Below are positions 50,999 through 60,801 of a stretch of 64,000 nt of DNA, piece by piece (position 1 is the first letter of the stretch; every line of letters begins with the position of its first letter). The notes under the pieces were generated by a model. That model was not told the origin of the DNA. It saw only the letters and a list, made by a program, of their open reading frames with translations, and ran no database searches. The position numbers and the translations under genes are program-made. This DNA comes from JAADHI01 sp964451325. Its GTDB lineage: Bacteria > Nitrospirota > Nitrospiria > SBBL01 > JAADHI01. The stretch spans positions 124,001 through 188,000 of the forward strand of contig CAYVHO010000001.1 in the NCBI GenBank assembly GCA_964451325.1. Direction: 5' to 3'.

Positions 50999-53900
50999 AT
51001 GAGTCACCGATTGCGTAGGTTTTTTCAGCGGTTTCACTTTCCTGGGCTTGTCCCCTTTGTCATGATTCCGGTTCTTTCAGGGCTTATTTTGTCTTGTGGT
51101 CTTCAGAGACAAGGGGAAAGCTTACAGCTCCCACCTGTCGCAATGGTTCAGGATATTCGTGTCTCAGAGGGTATAGAGAAAACGATCGTGGAAGTGGAAG
51201 GGGAAGAGCCCATGATTTATACCACCTTTCGCTTGTCCGATCCTGAGCGTCTTGTCATTGATATGGCTGAAGTCGATCTTTCCCGTTTTGCCCAGGAAAT
51301 CCACTTGGACAATGGCCCGATTCGCGCCATCCGTCCTGGAAGTGGGGGAGGGAGCAATGTTTCTCGTCTCGAATTTGAATTGTCCGGTGTGGTTGAAACC
51401 GATGTGAGAACCGAGGGCCTCAACCTGGTTGTGGAAGTGACGCAAGTTGAGGCGGCTCCCCGGGGCTTTCGGTTTTTTGAGGAAGAGCCCCCAGCCATAA
51501 TCCCGGATTCCTCCGATTCAGGGGAAATGATGGTCGATGCCAATCCCCCGATGGATGCCTCTGCTGGGTTTGAAGCAGCGCCAGTGCTTCCCGAGCTTGC
51601 GTTATCGGATCTGCCGGATGTCGCAGTCGAAGTAACAGCGCAGGACTTAGACGCAAACATGGGGATAGAAAAAGTGTCTGATGTTTCTGCTGATGAGTCG
51701 TCTCCACTTCAAAAAATGAATGTTTCACAAGCGAAGACTTCAGAAAATAAGGAAAATATGGCGGTCGCCTTGCCGGGAACTTCATCCGTCAATGAGGAGC
51801 GCATCCCGCTTCCCCTTGCCCAAAAAATATCTGGGCTTCGGTTTGAGCCGGGAGAAAAACTCAAACTCATTGTGTCGTCTGACGGTACTTTGTCTCCGAG
51901 GACTTTTTTTATTGGTTTCGGGGATAAAAGGCGTCTGGTGATTGATCTTCCCGGTGTTAGAATGTCTTCAAAACAAACACGGGTGACCGTGGATGATCAT
52001 CGTGTAAAACAGCTTCGTGTGGGGCAGCATAAAAAGAAGTTACGCCTTGTTTTGGATTTGCTCTCTCCAATTTCATACCATTTGACACAGCATCGCGGTG
52101 ATTTAGAGATCTTAATCGAAGGTCCTTCAAAAAAAGATGTTTTGGAGAGAGGGAATGAATCTACATCGCCAGCACTTGTTCAAGTGAGTGCACCTCCGTC
52201 TGAGGCTCTTTCTGATACGCCTGCTTTGCAGAAGCCGGAATCAGGGCTTTCATCTCCAAATGCGGCGGCACTTGAGGGTGCTGAAGCGGGTGCGGGTGGA
52301 CCCGGTCTTGTCTTGAAATCGATGCCCTTTACGATTCCACTGCCTTCCCCCAGTATTGCCGCTGCGGCAACCTTACCGCCTCCGCTTCCTGTTCCAGATA
52401 CTGAAGCTGCGTCTGCTGCTAAATCCGAGGGTGTTTCCGGCGAAGTTGTGCAAAAGGAAAACGCTGCTCAAGTCGAGGTTATTCCTGAGGTTCCTCAAGC
52501 TGAAGGTCTGTCCGATGAAGACGGGGTGATACAAGTGACAGAGCCTGCTAAAGAAGGGCTTGTTTCTGATCCCTCTGAGCCTGTTGCGCAAGAAGTAGAC
52601 GAAGGGAGTTTAGTCTCCGAGAAAATGACGCCTGGGCCAGGTTTGTCTGAGTCCGTTGTGCCAGTCAAAGCTGAACTGATGCTTTCGGCCCCTGAACCTG
52701 GAGCACACCTGCCTTTATTGGAGGTGCCAGAAGAAAATGAGGTTTCTGAAGCGGGCACGGTCTCTGAAAACAAAACGGTGGAACTTGCGCAGGAAAAGGC
52801 TGCAAAAAAGAAGGTTATTCTTCGGAGAAAACGACGTGAGGCCGTTGAGGCCAAACGCGATGCGATTACGCGCGCTAATGCGGCCGAGGCCGCATTGCCT
52901 GAACCTGCTGTCCCAGAAAAATACACCGGACGAAAAATATCGCTTGATTTCCAGGAAGCTGAGATTACCAATATTGTGCGTTTGATTGCGGATGTCAGTG
53001 GTTTAAATTTTGTGATGGGCGATGATGTCAAAGGTAAAATTACGGTGAAGCTCAATGATGTGCCCTGGGATCAAGCCCTTGAGATCATTTTGGAAATTCG
53101 AAACTTAGGAATGGAGCGTCAAGGTGACATTATTCGCATTGCCACCCTCGCCAATCTGACGAAACTACGCAGCGAAAAAGTCGAAGCACGGGCAACAAAG
53201 GTCTTGGCTGAAGAGTTGCTGACACAGGTCATTTATATTAACTATGCAGAAGCTGCTGAAATGAAGGTTCTGCTTTCAAAATTACTGTCCGCTCGGGGAG
53301 AGATTATGCTCGCGACGCGGGTCAATGCATTGGTGGTCAAGGATATAGAGAGCAACCTTCAGCAAGTTGAGCAGATGGTCAAAAAACTGGATACCAAAAC
53401 CCCTCAAGTGCTCATTGAAGCGCGCATCGTCGAGGTGCAGCCGACCTTCAAACGAAGCCTCGGTGTACAGTGGGGTGCTGACTTTAGGACCAACAGCGGT
53501 GGAAACAGTATTGGTATCGGAAATTTTTCTGGTCCAGGTTCGACTGTGTTCAATCCCGTACAGCAATTTTCCGTCGATGCTCCTGCGGCCAGTCCCTTAG
53601 GAGGCGTCGGTTTTAGTTTTGGACGTTTTACAGAAAGTCCCTTCCAATTGGATTTACGAATTTCTGCGGGTGAGTCGCAAGAGATGACCCGCATCGTCTC
53701 TACCCCTAAAATCATGGTACTCGACAATAATGAGGCTTTGATTAAACAAGGGGCAAAAATCCCCTTTCAGACTTCTTCCCCTAATGGGGGTACAAATACC
53801 AAGCTGGTCGATGCCAACCTTGAATTAAGGGTGACTCCCCATATTTCGACGGATGGCGGGATTTTATTGGAGTTGAATCTGACCAAGAATCAACCCGGGC

Positions 53901-54142
53901 CACCCGTAGCAGGTTCGACACAGCCTTCTATTTTTCAGAAGGAAATCTCGACACAGATCCTGTTGATGGATGGTGAAACGATGGTGATTGGGGGGATTTA
54001 TGAAACCCAGAAAACGGAGTCGGAAAGTGGTATTCCTTTTTTGAAAGATCTTCCCGGTTTGGGGTGGTTGTTTAAGAATAAAGAAAAAAGTGAAACAACG
54101 ACAGAGTTGCTCATTTTTATTACGCCGACCGTGATGAAGTAG
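50999..54142 (+). CDS. pilQ: Type IV pilus secretin PilQ with two AMIN domains and long linker
   Basis: PilQ is the outer-membrane secretin through which the pilus exits. From ATG 50999 (GGAGGGG seven bases upstream) the protein has 1047 residues, longer than most PilQ. It has a signal peptide ending near SCG (possibly a lipoprotein), a first AMIN domain (about 50-150), a second AMIN domain (about 277-375), and a long acidic, Pro/Ala/Glu-rich low-complexity linker (about 376-640). The STN domain (about 643-712: ISLDFQEAEITNIVRLIADVS), secretin N-domain (about 740-810) and secretin channel (about 870-1047: STPKIMVLDNNEALIKQG, VIGGIYET, PGLGWLFK) follow. An in-frame extension to 50936 overlaps pilP and is rejected. 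Confidence 0.95.
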   Translation: MSHRLRRFFQRFHFPGLVPFVMIPVLSGLILSCGLQRQGESLQLPPVAMVQDIRVSEGIEKTIVEVEGEEPMIYTTFRLSDPERLVIDMAEVDLSRFAQEIHLDNGPIRAIRPGSGGGSNVSRLEFELSGVVETDVRTEGLNLVVEVTQVEAAPRGFRFFEEEPPAIIPDSSDSGEMMVDANPPMDASAGFEAAPVLPELALSDLPDVAVEVTAQDLDANMGIEKVSDVSADESSPLQKMNVSQAKTSENKENMAVALPGTSSVNEERIPLPLAQKISGLRFEPGEKLKLIVSSDGTLSPRTFFIGFGDKRRLVIDLPGVRMSSKQTRVTVDDHRVKQLRVGQHKKKLRLVLDLLSPISYHLTQHRGDLEILIEGPSKKDVLERGNESTSPALVQVSAPPSEALSDTPALQKPESGLSSPNAAALEGAEAGAGGPGLVLKSMPFTIPLPSPSIAAAATLPPPLPVPDTEAASAAKSEGVSGEVVQKENAAQVEVIPEVPQAEGLSDEDGVIQVTEPAKEGLVSDPSEPVAQEVDEGSLVSEKMTPGPGLSESVVPVKAELMLSAPEPGAHLPLLEVPEENEVSEAGTVSENKTVELAQEKAAKKKVILRRKRREAVEAKRDAITRANAAEAALPEPAVPEKYTGRKISLDFQEAEITNIVRLIADVSGLNFVMGDDVKGKITVKLNDVPWDQALEIILEIRNLGMERQGDIIRIATLANLTKLRSEKVEARATKVLAEELLTQVIYINYAEAAEMKVLLSKLLSARGEIMLATRVNALVVKDIESNLQQVEQMVKKLDTKTPQVLIEARIVEVQPTFKRSLGVQWGADFRTNSGGNSIGIGNFSGPGSTVFNPVQQFSVDAPAASPLGGVGFSFGRFTESPFQLDLRISAGESQEMTRIVSTPKIMVLDNNEALIKQGAKIPFQTSSPNGGTNTKLVDANLELRVTPHISTDGGILLELNLTKNQPGPPVAGSTQPSIFQKEISTQILLMDGETMVIGGIYETQKTESESGIPFLKDLPGLGWLFKNKEKSETTTELLIFITPTVMK

Positions 54143-54160
54143 GTTTAGATTGGGTTTTGA

Positions 54161-54685
54161 TTGAAAAACGTTGTTTTGCTGGGATTTATGGGCACGGGAA
54201 AAAGCATTATCGGTCGTCGTTTGGCTGTGGAGCTTCGATATCGATTTGTAGATACAGATCACATTATTGAAAGAAGGGCGCAAAAACGGATTCCTCAGAT
54301 TTTTGCAGAAGAAGGTGAGGCCTACTTTAGAGATTTGGAGATTGCGGCTGTTGCGGAAGCAGCCGCGTTGCAAGCTTACGTGATTGCAACGGGGGGTGGT
54401 GTTCCGTGTAATCCCATTAATATGGATGTGCTTTCAAAAACGGGGATCTTGGTGGCCCTGACTGCACGACCCGAAGTGATCTTAAAACGCGTACAGCGGC
54501 GCGCGGGGGAGAGGCCACTTTTAAAGGGTCCCGATCCACTGGGTCATATTCATAAGCTTTTGAAAATAAGGGAAGTATTTTATAAACATTCGGACATTAC
54601 GATTGATACGTCTGACATTCAAATTGGAGAGAGTGTGCGTCATATTGTTGATCAACTTAAAATATTCAAGAGTGTTGGTTCTTAG
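54161..54685 (+). CDS. aroK: Shikimate kinase
   Basis: AroK phosphorylates shikimate in aromatic amino-acid synthesis. The 174-residue protein has Walker A GFMGTGKS (8-15), the shikimate-binding DTDHIIE and IFAEEGEAYFRDLE, ATGGGVPCNP, and RPLLKGPD of the lid. The start is TTG at 54161, 18 bases after pilQ, with only a weak ribosome site; no ATG suits the N-terminus. The order pilQ-aroK-aroB is common in proteobacteria. Confidence 0.96.
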   Translation: MKNVVLLGFMGTGKSIIGRRLAVELRYRFVDTDHIIERRAQKRIPQIFAEEGEAYFRDLEIAAVAEAAALQAYVIATGGGVPCNPINMDVLSKTGILVALTARPEVILKRVQRRAGERPLLKGPDPLGHIHKLLKIREVFYKHSDITIDTSDIQIGESVRHIVDQLKIFKSVGS

Positions 54686-54691
54686 TTTTAT

Positions 54692-55789
54692 ATGAAACAG
54701 ACTAAAAAGATCCCCTTGGATTTGGGGCCAAATCGTTACAATATTTTTATTGGAGAAGGTGCAATTGAGGACTTGGGGGTTCTTTTAGGAGGTCTTTCTT
54801 TTAAAGGCCGTGTGGCGGTGGTCACAGATCCCAAAGTAGACGGATTTTACGGTGAAGGTGTTCGGAAATCTCTGAAAAAGGCGGGTTTCAAATTTATTAT
54901 GATCCAGATCCCGGCAGGGGAGCGTTATAAAACCTTGAAACAAATCAATCGTATTTATGACAGCTTGATTCAAAACCATTTTGAACGCAGTGATCTGCTC
55001 CTTGCTTTGGGGGGTGGCGTGATTGGGGACATGACGGGTTTTGCGGCGGCAACCTATTTGCGGGGGGTCCCTTTTGTCCAGTGTCCCACGACTGTGCTTG
55101 CACAGGTTGATGCCAGTATCGGAGGTAAAACGGGGGTAGATCATCCTGCAGGAAAGAATCTCATCGGGGCTTTTCATCAACCCCGTTTTGTCTGTAGCGA
55201 TCCAGCTGTTTTACACACCTTGCAAAAACGCGAATATCGTTCTGGATTGGCCGAAGTCGTGAAATACGGCGTGATTGCAGATGAGGCCTTTTTTCAATAC
55301 CTTGAGACGCACAGTAAAGCCATTCGTCATCTTGACATAGAAAAAATAACACACTGCATTCATCGTTCGTCACAGATTAAAGCTGAAATCGTTCAGGCCG
55401 ACGAGCATGAAGGTGGGATTCGCAAGATCTTAAATTACGGTCATACCATCGGACACGCCGTCGAAACCTTGACCGGTTATCGGAAAGTCAAACACGGAGA
55501 AGGTGTCGCCATGGGTATGGTGGCCGCAAGTCGTTTGGCGGTCGAACTTGGACTTTTGCACGAGGCCGATGTAAAACGACAGGTTGTCCTCCTGGAGTCT
55601 CTTGGTCTTCCGACACGTTTGCCCGATTTAGACCCTGCGGATATACTTAAGGTCATGGCAGGCGATAAAAAAGTAGTCGGTGGCGAAATCTATTTTGTGC
55701 TTCCCAAAAAAATCGGGTCCGTGGATGTGATGCAAGTGGATAAAAAAGTGCTGAAGCGCTTTTTGAAGGCTTTGCCAAAATATGCGTAG
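54692..55789 (+). CDS. aroB: 3-dehydroquinate synthase
   Basis: AroB converts DAHP to 3-dehydroquinate with NAD and a metal ion, the second step of the shikimate pathway. The 365 residues show LGPNRYNIFIGEG at the N-terminus, DLLLALGGGVIGDMTGFAAATYLRG (NAD-binding), PTTVLAQVDASIGGKTGVDH and the metal histidine region NYGHTIGHAVE...KHGEGVAMGM. It starts six bases after aroK. Confidence 0.97.
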   Translation: MKQTKKIPLDLGPNRYNIFIGEGAIEDLGVLLGGLSFKGRVAVVTDPKVDGFYGEGVRKSLKKAGFKFIMIQIPAGERYKTLKQINRIYDSLIQNHFERSDLLLALGGGVIGDMTGFAAATYLRGVPFVQCPTTVLAQVDASIGGKTGVDHPAGKNLIGAFHQPRFVCSDPAVLHTLQKREYRSGLAEVVKYGVIADEAFFQYLETHSKAIRHLDIEKITHCIHRSSQIKAEIVQADEHEGGIRKILNYGHTIGHAVETLTGYRKVKHGEGVAMGMVAASRLAVELGLLHEADVKRQVVLLESLGLPTRLPDLDPADILKVMAGDKKVVGGEIYFVLPKKIGSVDVMQVDKKVLKRFLKALPKYA

Positions 55790-55798
55790 GAGTTTCAA

Positions 55799-56260
55799 AT
55801 GAGAAAAGCACTTGTTCTAATATCTCTCATCATTTCCCTGACCGCTTGTGGAGATTTAGCTCCAAATGGTGCGACAATCACGGGCCCAGCGGACAGCACG
55901 GATACACTTCCGCGTGGGACAGTTGCAGCCACTAGTAATACTGAAGTCACATATCGTTCTTTGATTTTTATTGCAAAAGATGAGTCAGGGCAGATTCTTT
56001 CTGATATTGAAATGGAGTTTTTCAGAGGAGGGGTCGATGGGGAAGTCTTTCTGGCTGATTCAGACGGTAATACGATTACGAGCTCTAAAATGAAGCTTAA
56101 AACAAATAAGCGTGGCATCGGCAAGGTAGGCTTTGTGGTTCGTGTGCCAGGTTGTGCGACCACAGCAGATATTAAGGTTTCAGGCTCGATTTTTGCGACA
56201 ATCGGTTCCGTGAGCCATCTCTGGAAAGCTGAGGTTACAAGGTCATGTGCGGTCACGTAA
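55799..56260 (+). CDS. Lipoprotein with Big_1-like Ig domain, function unknown
   Basis: This 153-residue protein has a lipoprotein signal with cysteine 17 (SLTAC). The mature region reads as one Ig-like domain: YRSLIFIAKDESGQILSDIEMEF, then SKMKLKTNKRGIGKVGFVV. This is similar in outline to bacterial Ig-like group 1 (invasin-type) domains with their D-x-x-G-x-x-L/P and late T-x-x-x-G pattern. There is no recognised enzyme motif. AGGAG precedes the ATG. It starts nine bases after aroB and may be cotranscribed. The 261-base gap after it has an imperfect GC-rich stem followed by TTATTTTTT near 56297-56345 that could be a terminator. Confidence 0.68.
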   Translation: MRKALVLISLIISLTACGDLAPNGATITGPADSTDTLPRGTVAATSNTEVTYRSLIFIAKDESGQILSDIEMEFFRGGVDGEVFLADSDGNTITSSKMKLKTNKRGIGKVGFVVRVPGCATTADIKVSGSIFATIGSVSHLWKAEVTRSCAVT

Positions 56261-56521
56261 GTGGTTCTGTCTTTTTTTCTAAAAGACAATTGTTTTAGGG
56301 AGGGTTCTCAATTAATGTGGAAGCTCCCCCTCTGTTATTTTTTCTTGAATTAGAATTTTTTTCTCCGAAGGTCTGAGTCCGAATACATCCCGCTATTTGC
56401 TCAAGAGGCTAACTCCCCCTTAGTATGAAAATACCACTTCTTCGATTCAAAACCGGGTAACTATGGTACACTCACTCCGGTTGTCCTCTCATAGGAATAC
56501 CACTCTTAAAGGATATATTGC

Positions 56522-58297
56522 ATGAGTTTACGGCTTAAACGGGCGATTTTACGTTCTCGAAAATCAGGGTTTAATTTCTTAAACCTGATCACACTCTCCG
56601 AAGAACGCACGCTGATGATGTTGGCCGTCATTGTCGGTTTGGCTTCTGGTGTAAGTGCATTTATTTTCAAACACATGATTGATGGGGTCTACCATCTTTG
56701 TTGTGCCGCGGGGCCTTCTGGTGATCTTTTTTCGGGGCATTGGTACCGCGTTGTTTTACCCGCGATGGGTGGTTTGTTGGGCGGTTTAGTCATTTACTTT
56801 TTTGCCAAGGAGGCCAAAGGACATGGTGTGCCGGAGGCGATTTATGCCTTGCGCCGTCGTGGCGGCCGTGGACGGCCCCGTGTGGTGGTGGTGAAATCTC
56901 TTGCCAGCGCCCTGACCATTGGTACGGGAGGCTCGGCAGGGACGGAAGGGCCGATTATTCAGATTGGCGCGGCGGTTGGTTCGTCTATTGGGCAACTGTT
57001 TAAGGTTGCACCGGCTTACCTCAAAACGCTGGCGGCGGCCGGTGCGGCAGGTGGCATGGCGGCGGTTTTTAATGCGCCAATTGCGGCTGTTATTTTTGCG
57101 ATGGAAGTCCTGCTGCGAGAGTTCACGACACAAGCCTTTTCCATGGTGGTCTTTTCATCGGTGATTGCCTCGGTGACCTCACATATCTTACTTGGAGATA
57201 ATACGTTTTTACCCTCGCCCGCTTTTGGCATTCAGCACCCGGCGGAGCTTGGGCTTTATTTTATTCTTGGCATTATTGCGGCCCCACTTGCGAGTCTTTT
57301 TGCAAAGGTGCTGTTCTGGGCTGAGGAATTTACAGACCGATTCAAGAAGATCCCTGATCCAATTAAACCGATGATCGGTGGTTTGATTGTCGGTGTCGTC
57401 GGTTTATTTCTTCCCAAAATTTTGGGTGCAGGCTATTTTGAGGTCACAGATATCTTGTCGCCAGGAGGCGGGGCGACGACCTGGGGGATGCTACTGCTCC
57501 TGTCCTTGGTGATTGGTAAAATTGTTTGTACGTCCATTACTTTGGGTTCGGGTGGCTCCGGTGGGATTCTTATGCCTTCCCTTTTTATTGGGGCGATGAT
57601 GGGCAGCCTTTATGGTCAATTTGCGCACACGATTTTTCCGAATATTGCGCCAGCGGGTGCCTATGCGCTTGTTGGCATGGGACTTATTTTTGCCGTCGTC
57701 GCCAATGCCCCGGTGACTGCAATTGTGATGATGTTTGAGATTACACAGGACTACCGTATTATTCTTCCATTGATGTTTTCAGTGACCATTACCATGATCA
57801 TGGCCCGGCAGATGGGTGAGATCGGGATCTATGGCCGAGTGCTTTTAAAACGCGGGGTGCAATTAGAGGGTGGCAATGTGCATGATCCCGTGATGAGTGT
57901 CACGGCGAAAGAGGTTATGGTTAAAAATGTCGAAATTGTTTCGCAAAATATGACGGTGGAGCGTTTGGCTCAAATTATTGACCAGAGTCATCACACGGGT
58001 TTTCCTGTGATCAATGCGCAAGGAGAATTGGTTGGAATGATGACTTATGTTGAGATCCATCGGGCCTACCAGGATGGCGTAGATTTTCAAAAAACACTTA
58101 TCGAAAAAATTATGCGTAGAGATGTGCCGCTGAGCTATCCGGAGGATGTGCTTGTGGATGTTGTGCGCCGGATGGAGGCTTCTAAAACAGATCGTATTGC
58201 TGTCGTGGAGCTGGATAACCCCAAACGGCTTGTCGGTTTGATTACGCGCGCGAATATCATGTCTGCCTATCACCCCTCCTTTAAAAGTCCAGGTTGA
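56522..58297 (+). CDS. ClC-family chloride channel/antiporter with C-terminal CBS pair
   Basis: This 591-residue membrane protein of the ClC family has three anion-pathway motifs: GHGVP (100-104, in place of GSGIP), GTEGP (140-144) whose glutamate E142 is the gating glutamate, and GSGGSGGILMP. About 10-12 helices are followed by two CBS domains (about 460-590: VMSVTAKEVMVKNVEIVSQNMTV; RRDVPLSYPEDVLVDVVRRM), which may bind adenine nucleotides. The retained gating glutamate allows either channel or proton exchanger. AAAGGA lies before the ATG. It starts 261 bases after the upstream lipoprotein, so it probably has its own promoter. Confidence 0.93.
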   Translation: MSLRLKRAILRSRKSGFNFLNLITLSEERTLMMLAVIVGLASGVSAFIFKHMIDGVYHLCCAAGPSGDLFSGHWYRVVLPAMGGLLGGLVIYFFAKEAKGHGVPEAIYALRRRGGRGRPRVVVVKSLASALTIGTGGSAGTEGPIIQIGAAVGSSIGQLFKVAPAYLKTLAAAGAAGGMAAVFNAPIAAVIFAMEVLLREFTTQAFSMVVFSSVIASVTSHILLGDNTFLPSPAFGIQHPAELGLYFILGIIAAPLASLFAKVLFWAEEFTDRFKKIPDPIKPMIGGLIVGVVGLFLPKILGAGYFEVTDILSPGGGATTWGMLLLLSLVIGKIVCTSITLGSGGSGGILMPSLFIGAMMGSLYGQFAHTIFPNIAPAGAYALVGMGLIFAVVANAPVTAIVMMFEITQDYRIILPLMFSVTITMIMARQMGEIGIYGRVLLKRGVQLEGGNVHDPVMSVTAKEVMVKNVEIVSQNMTVERLAQIIDQSHHTGFPVINAQGELVGMMTYVEIHRAYQDGVDFQKTLIEKIMRRDVPLSYPEDVLVDVVRRMEASKTDRIAVVELDNPKRLVGLITRANIMSAYHPSFKSPG

Positions 58298-58386
58298 TTT
58301 AAGGAACTGTTTCTTCATTCCCTGTTTTTGGTGTTTCCCCGTCTGTGTTATGATGCCGCTATTTTTTAACAATTGCTGATTCAGTC

Positions 58387-59724
58387 ATGTTTAAGACGAT
58401 TATAAAAATAAAATTGCGTGCGATTCGAAGACTGCTCTCCTACGACTGGGCGACCTATTTTATTCTGGGCCCGGTGATTATGGGGGTCGCTTTTTTGATG
58501 GGGCGAAAAGTTTTTAATGACTTTGCCGCTGGGATTGGGCGACTTCAACCCGTATCGCTCTCGGAAGAGACGGTCGTGCGGCTTTCTTTTGCATTTTTGG
58601 CGCTCAAGATTTTTTTTAATTTTCTCCCGCTTGCACGACGACTTTATCCCAGCGAGCGTTCGCTTTCCGTGGAAGATTTTCTGCCCATTGATTTTAACAC
58701 TCGCTACAAAGTGTTTTATTTTGAACAGCTTTTCCGGGATATTCCTTTTTTTATTGTCGGAACGGTTCTACTGATTTTTTTTGGCAAAACAGAGCTGCTT
58801 GTTTGGCCTTTTATGATTTGGCTTTTTTTCCCGGGTGTTGAAATTGGTTTTACGCTCACATGGATTCATTTTTGGTCGCCTGATCGGAAAAAACTCAGTG
58901 GTATCATGTTTATCCTGGCTTTTTTATTGGTCTTTCTCCCTGTCGTGCAGTTGAGTTGGTGGGCGGATTTTTTTACAATTTTGTTTGCGCCCTTGGGATA
59001 TTACAAAGGGTTTAAGTACTGGCGCTATACGGATATGGGGCGGGTCGCACAATTTTTTGTGGGACATGAAAACCGTAAAAATCGCACCAGTACGGTCGCG
59101 CTGCTTGCTCGTGTGTGTCAATTTGCTCCCAAAAAAGTCCGCCCTTTGCTTCAACGGGATCTTATTCTAACATCCCGTAATTTTGTGCCACATATTTGGC
59201 GGAATCTCATATTGGTCTTACTCGTTATTTTTTCTGCGCTGACTTGGAGGCAGATTGACCCTGCGGTCTATTGTGCACTGGCGGCTTTTATTATTGCTTC
59301 GACGGTTTCTCCCCTTTTTCAAATGCAGCGCCCTTTTCGCATGATGGATGTTGCTTTACCGCTTTCAGCGGAACACATTTGGCGTGCCAAGCTCAGTTAC
59401 GCCCGTTTACTGGCCCTGCCGATTCCCTTTATTTTTTTTGGAATTGAAATGGCGATGCGACCCTTGCCCTGGCAAGAAAGTCTGAATCTTTTCCTGACAC
59501 TTTTATTGGTCGGCATTGCCGTGTCATCACTGGTCGGAGGCAGTATTTGCGAGGGGGATCAACGGCCTGTGCTGCAATATATTACCGCAGCATTTTTGTG
59601 TGTACTGGCGACCTTGTTTATCGCGCTGTTTAATCCGGCGATGTTTCTGTTGCTTTTTCCTGTTTTGTCGAGCTTGAAGGGCTCAGCCATTATTCGTATC
59701 GAAAATGAAAGGCTTGTTTCATGA
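58387..59724 (+). CDS. Multi-pass membrane protein, probable ABC exporter permease
   Basis: This 445-residue protein has about ten hydrophobic segments spread over its length (for example around 25-45, 75-95, 115-155, 170-200, 285-325, 355-440) and basic loops. No clear family motif was recognised; it may be a divergent ABC-2 type permease. Its stop overlaps the next gene, an ABC ATPase, as ATGA, which is the main reason for the call. There is no strong ribosome site before ATG 58387. The substrate is unknown. Two TRL-like lipoproteins follow the ATPase. Confidence 0.66.
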   Translation: MFKTIIKIKLRAIRRLLSYDWATYFILGPVIMGVAFLMGRKVFNDFAAGIGRLQPVSLSEETVVRLSFAFLALKIFFNFLPLARRLYPSERSLSVEDFLPIDFNTRYKVFYFEQLFRDIPFFIVGTVLLIFFGKTELLVWPFMIWLFFPGVEIGFTLTWIHFWSPDRKKLSGIMFILAFLLVFLPVVQLSWWADFFTILFAPLGYYKGFKYWRYTDMGRVAQFFVGHENRKNRTSTVALLARVCQFAPKKVRPLLQRDLILTSRNFVPHIWRNLILVLLVIFSALTWRQIDPAVYCALAAFIIASTVSPLFQMQRPFRMMDVALPLSAEHIWRAKLSYARLLALPIPFIFFGIEMAMRPLPWQESLNLFLTLLLVGIAVSSLVGGSICEGDQRPVLQYITAAFLCVLATLFIALFNPAMFLLLFPVLSSLKGSAIIRIENERLVS

Positions 59725-60443
59725 ATCTCTCCATTTCAAATGTCACAAAATCCTACGGGAAACTCACAGCTTTGCATCCTTTTAGTCTGGAATCGGAGGG
59801 GGAAATTCTGGGTTTGATCGGAAACAATGGTGCGGGTAAATCGACGCTGATGAAGATGATTGTCGGACTCATTTCTACGGGAAAAGGAAAGATTACATTG
59901 GGTGAGCTGGATGTGAAAAAAACGCCTGAAGCCATTAAACGCCACATCGGATATCTGCCCGAATCCCCCCTGCTTTATCCGAGACTCACACCGGAGGAGT
60001 TGCTGCTGTATATTGCGGAAATCAGGGAGATTGAAAAAGCAAAGGACGAGATTGAATACTGGCTTTCAACTTTTGGCTTATCTGAAAAACGCAATGCACT
60101 TTTGAATGATTTGTCCTTTGGTATGAAAAAAAAGATTGCGATTTCATCTGCATTTATTGGAAGTCCGGCGCTCTTGATCTTAGACGAACCTTTTAATGGA
60201 CTGGATGTTGCCACGATGGAGTCGCTTTCGGAGATTATTCTAAAACGTCAGGCCGAAGGTGCAACGATCATTCTCTCAAGCCATCTCATGACCTATATTG
60301 AGCGTCTCTGCCAGCGGGTGCTGATTTTAAAGCAAGGCAAGGTTGTGGGAGAAGGCACACCGAAGGCACTGCAAAAACAAGCAAATCAGCATACCTTTCA
60401 CGATACTTTTCTCTATTTTACAACATTAGAGAACAGCGTCTAA
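59721..60443 (+). CDS. ABC transporter ATP-binding protein
   Basis: This 240-residue ABC ATPase has Walker A GNNGAGKST, the Q-loop region GYLPESPLLYPRLTPEELL, a signature LSFGMKKK (the variant LSxGMKxK seen in CcmA/ABC-2 exporter ATPases), Walker B LLILDEPFNGLD and the H-loop LSSHLM. With the membrane protein whose stop it overlaps by four bases it should form an ABC-2 type exporter. The sequence type resembles ATPases exporting lipids, drugs or peptides; the substrate is unknown. Confidence 0.92.
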   Translation: MNLSISNVTKSYGKLTALHPFSLESEGEILGLIGNNGAGKSTLMKMIVGLISTGKGKITLGELDVKKTPEAIKRHIGYLPESPLLYPRLTPEELLLYIAEIREIEKAKDEIEYWLSTFGLSEKRNALLNDLSFGMKKKIAISSAFIGSPALLILDEPFNGLDVATMESLSEIILKRQAEGATIILSSHLMTYIERLCQRVLILKQGKVVGEGTPKALQKQANQHTFHDTFLYFTTLENSV

Positions 60444-60498
60444 ACAAAGAAACAAGAATGCGTTCTTTTCATCAAGCGGTATTTTTACGGAGGAAGAT

Positions 60499-60801
60499 AT
60501 GAAAATAAAGAATTTAAGGGCGGTTTTATTTATTTTTATGATTGCAGTCATTTTGCAGGGATGCCTCTATTCAAAAGTGCAGCGGCCTTTGGATACGGAT
60601 TTTGAAAATACGACTTTAGGGACAAAAATTGGGGTTTCGGATGCAACATCCCTGCTGTGGCTCTTTGCTTGGGGAGATGCAGGCACAAAAGCCGCTGCGG
60701 ATAACGGTGGCATTACGACGATCAAACATGCTGATTCGAGATCGACCATTATCCTCTTTGGTCTTTATGTCCATGTGGAAACGGTGGTTTACGGTGATTA
60801 A
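60499..60801 (+). CDS. TRL-like lipoprotein (copy 1)
   Basis: This 100-residue lipoprotein has signal peptide cleavage before C22 (ILQGC), followed by the TRL-like family pattern GCLYSKVQRPLDTDFENTTLG, a glycine/alanine-rich middle with GDAGTKAAADNGG, and the ending SRSTIILFGLYVHVETVVYGD. The TRL family (tRNA-associated locus-like) is of unknown function. GGAGGAAG precedes the ATG. Its last eight bases overlap copy 2. Confidence 0.82.
   Translation: MKIKNLRAVLFIFMIAVILQGCLYSKVQRPLDTDFENTTLGTKIGVSDATSLLWLFAWGDAGTKAAADNGGITTIKHADSRSTIILFGLYVHVETVVYGD

Noticed and set aside
56261..56521. Riboswitch (for example fluoride) before the ClC gene
   Set aside because: No conserved pseudoknot or motif recognised; the protein has GTEGP and CBS domains rather than features of the fluoride-specific CLC-F group.
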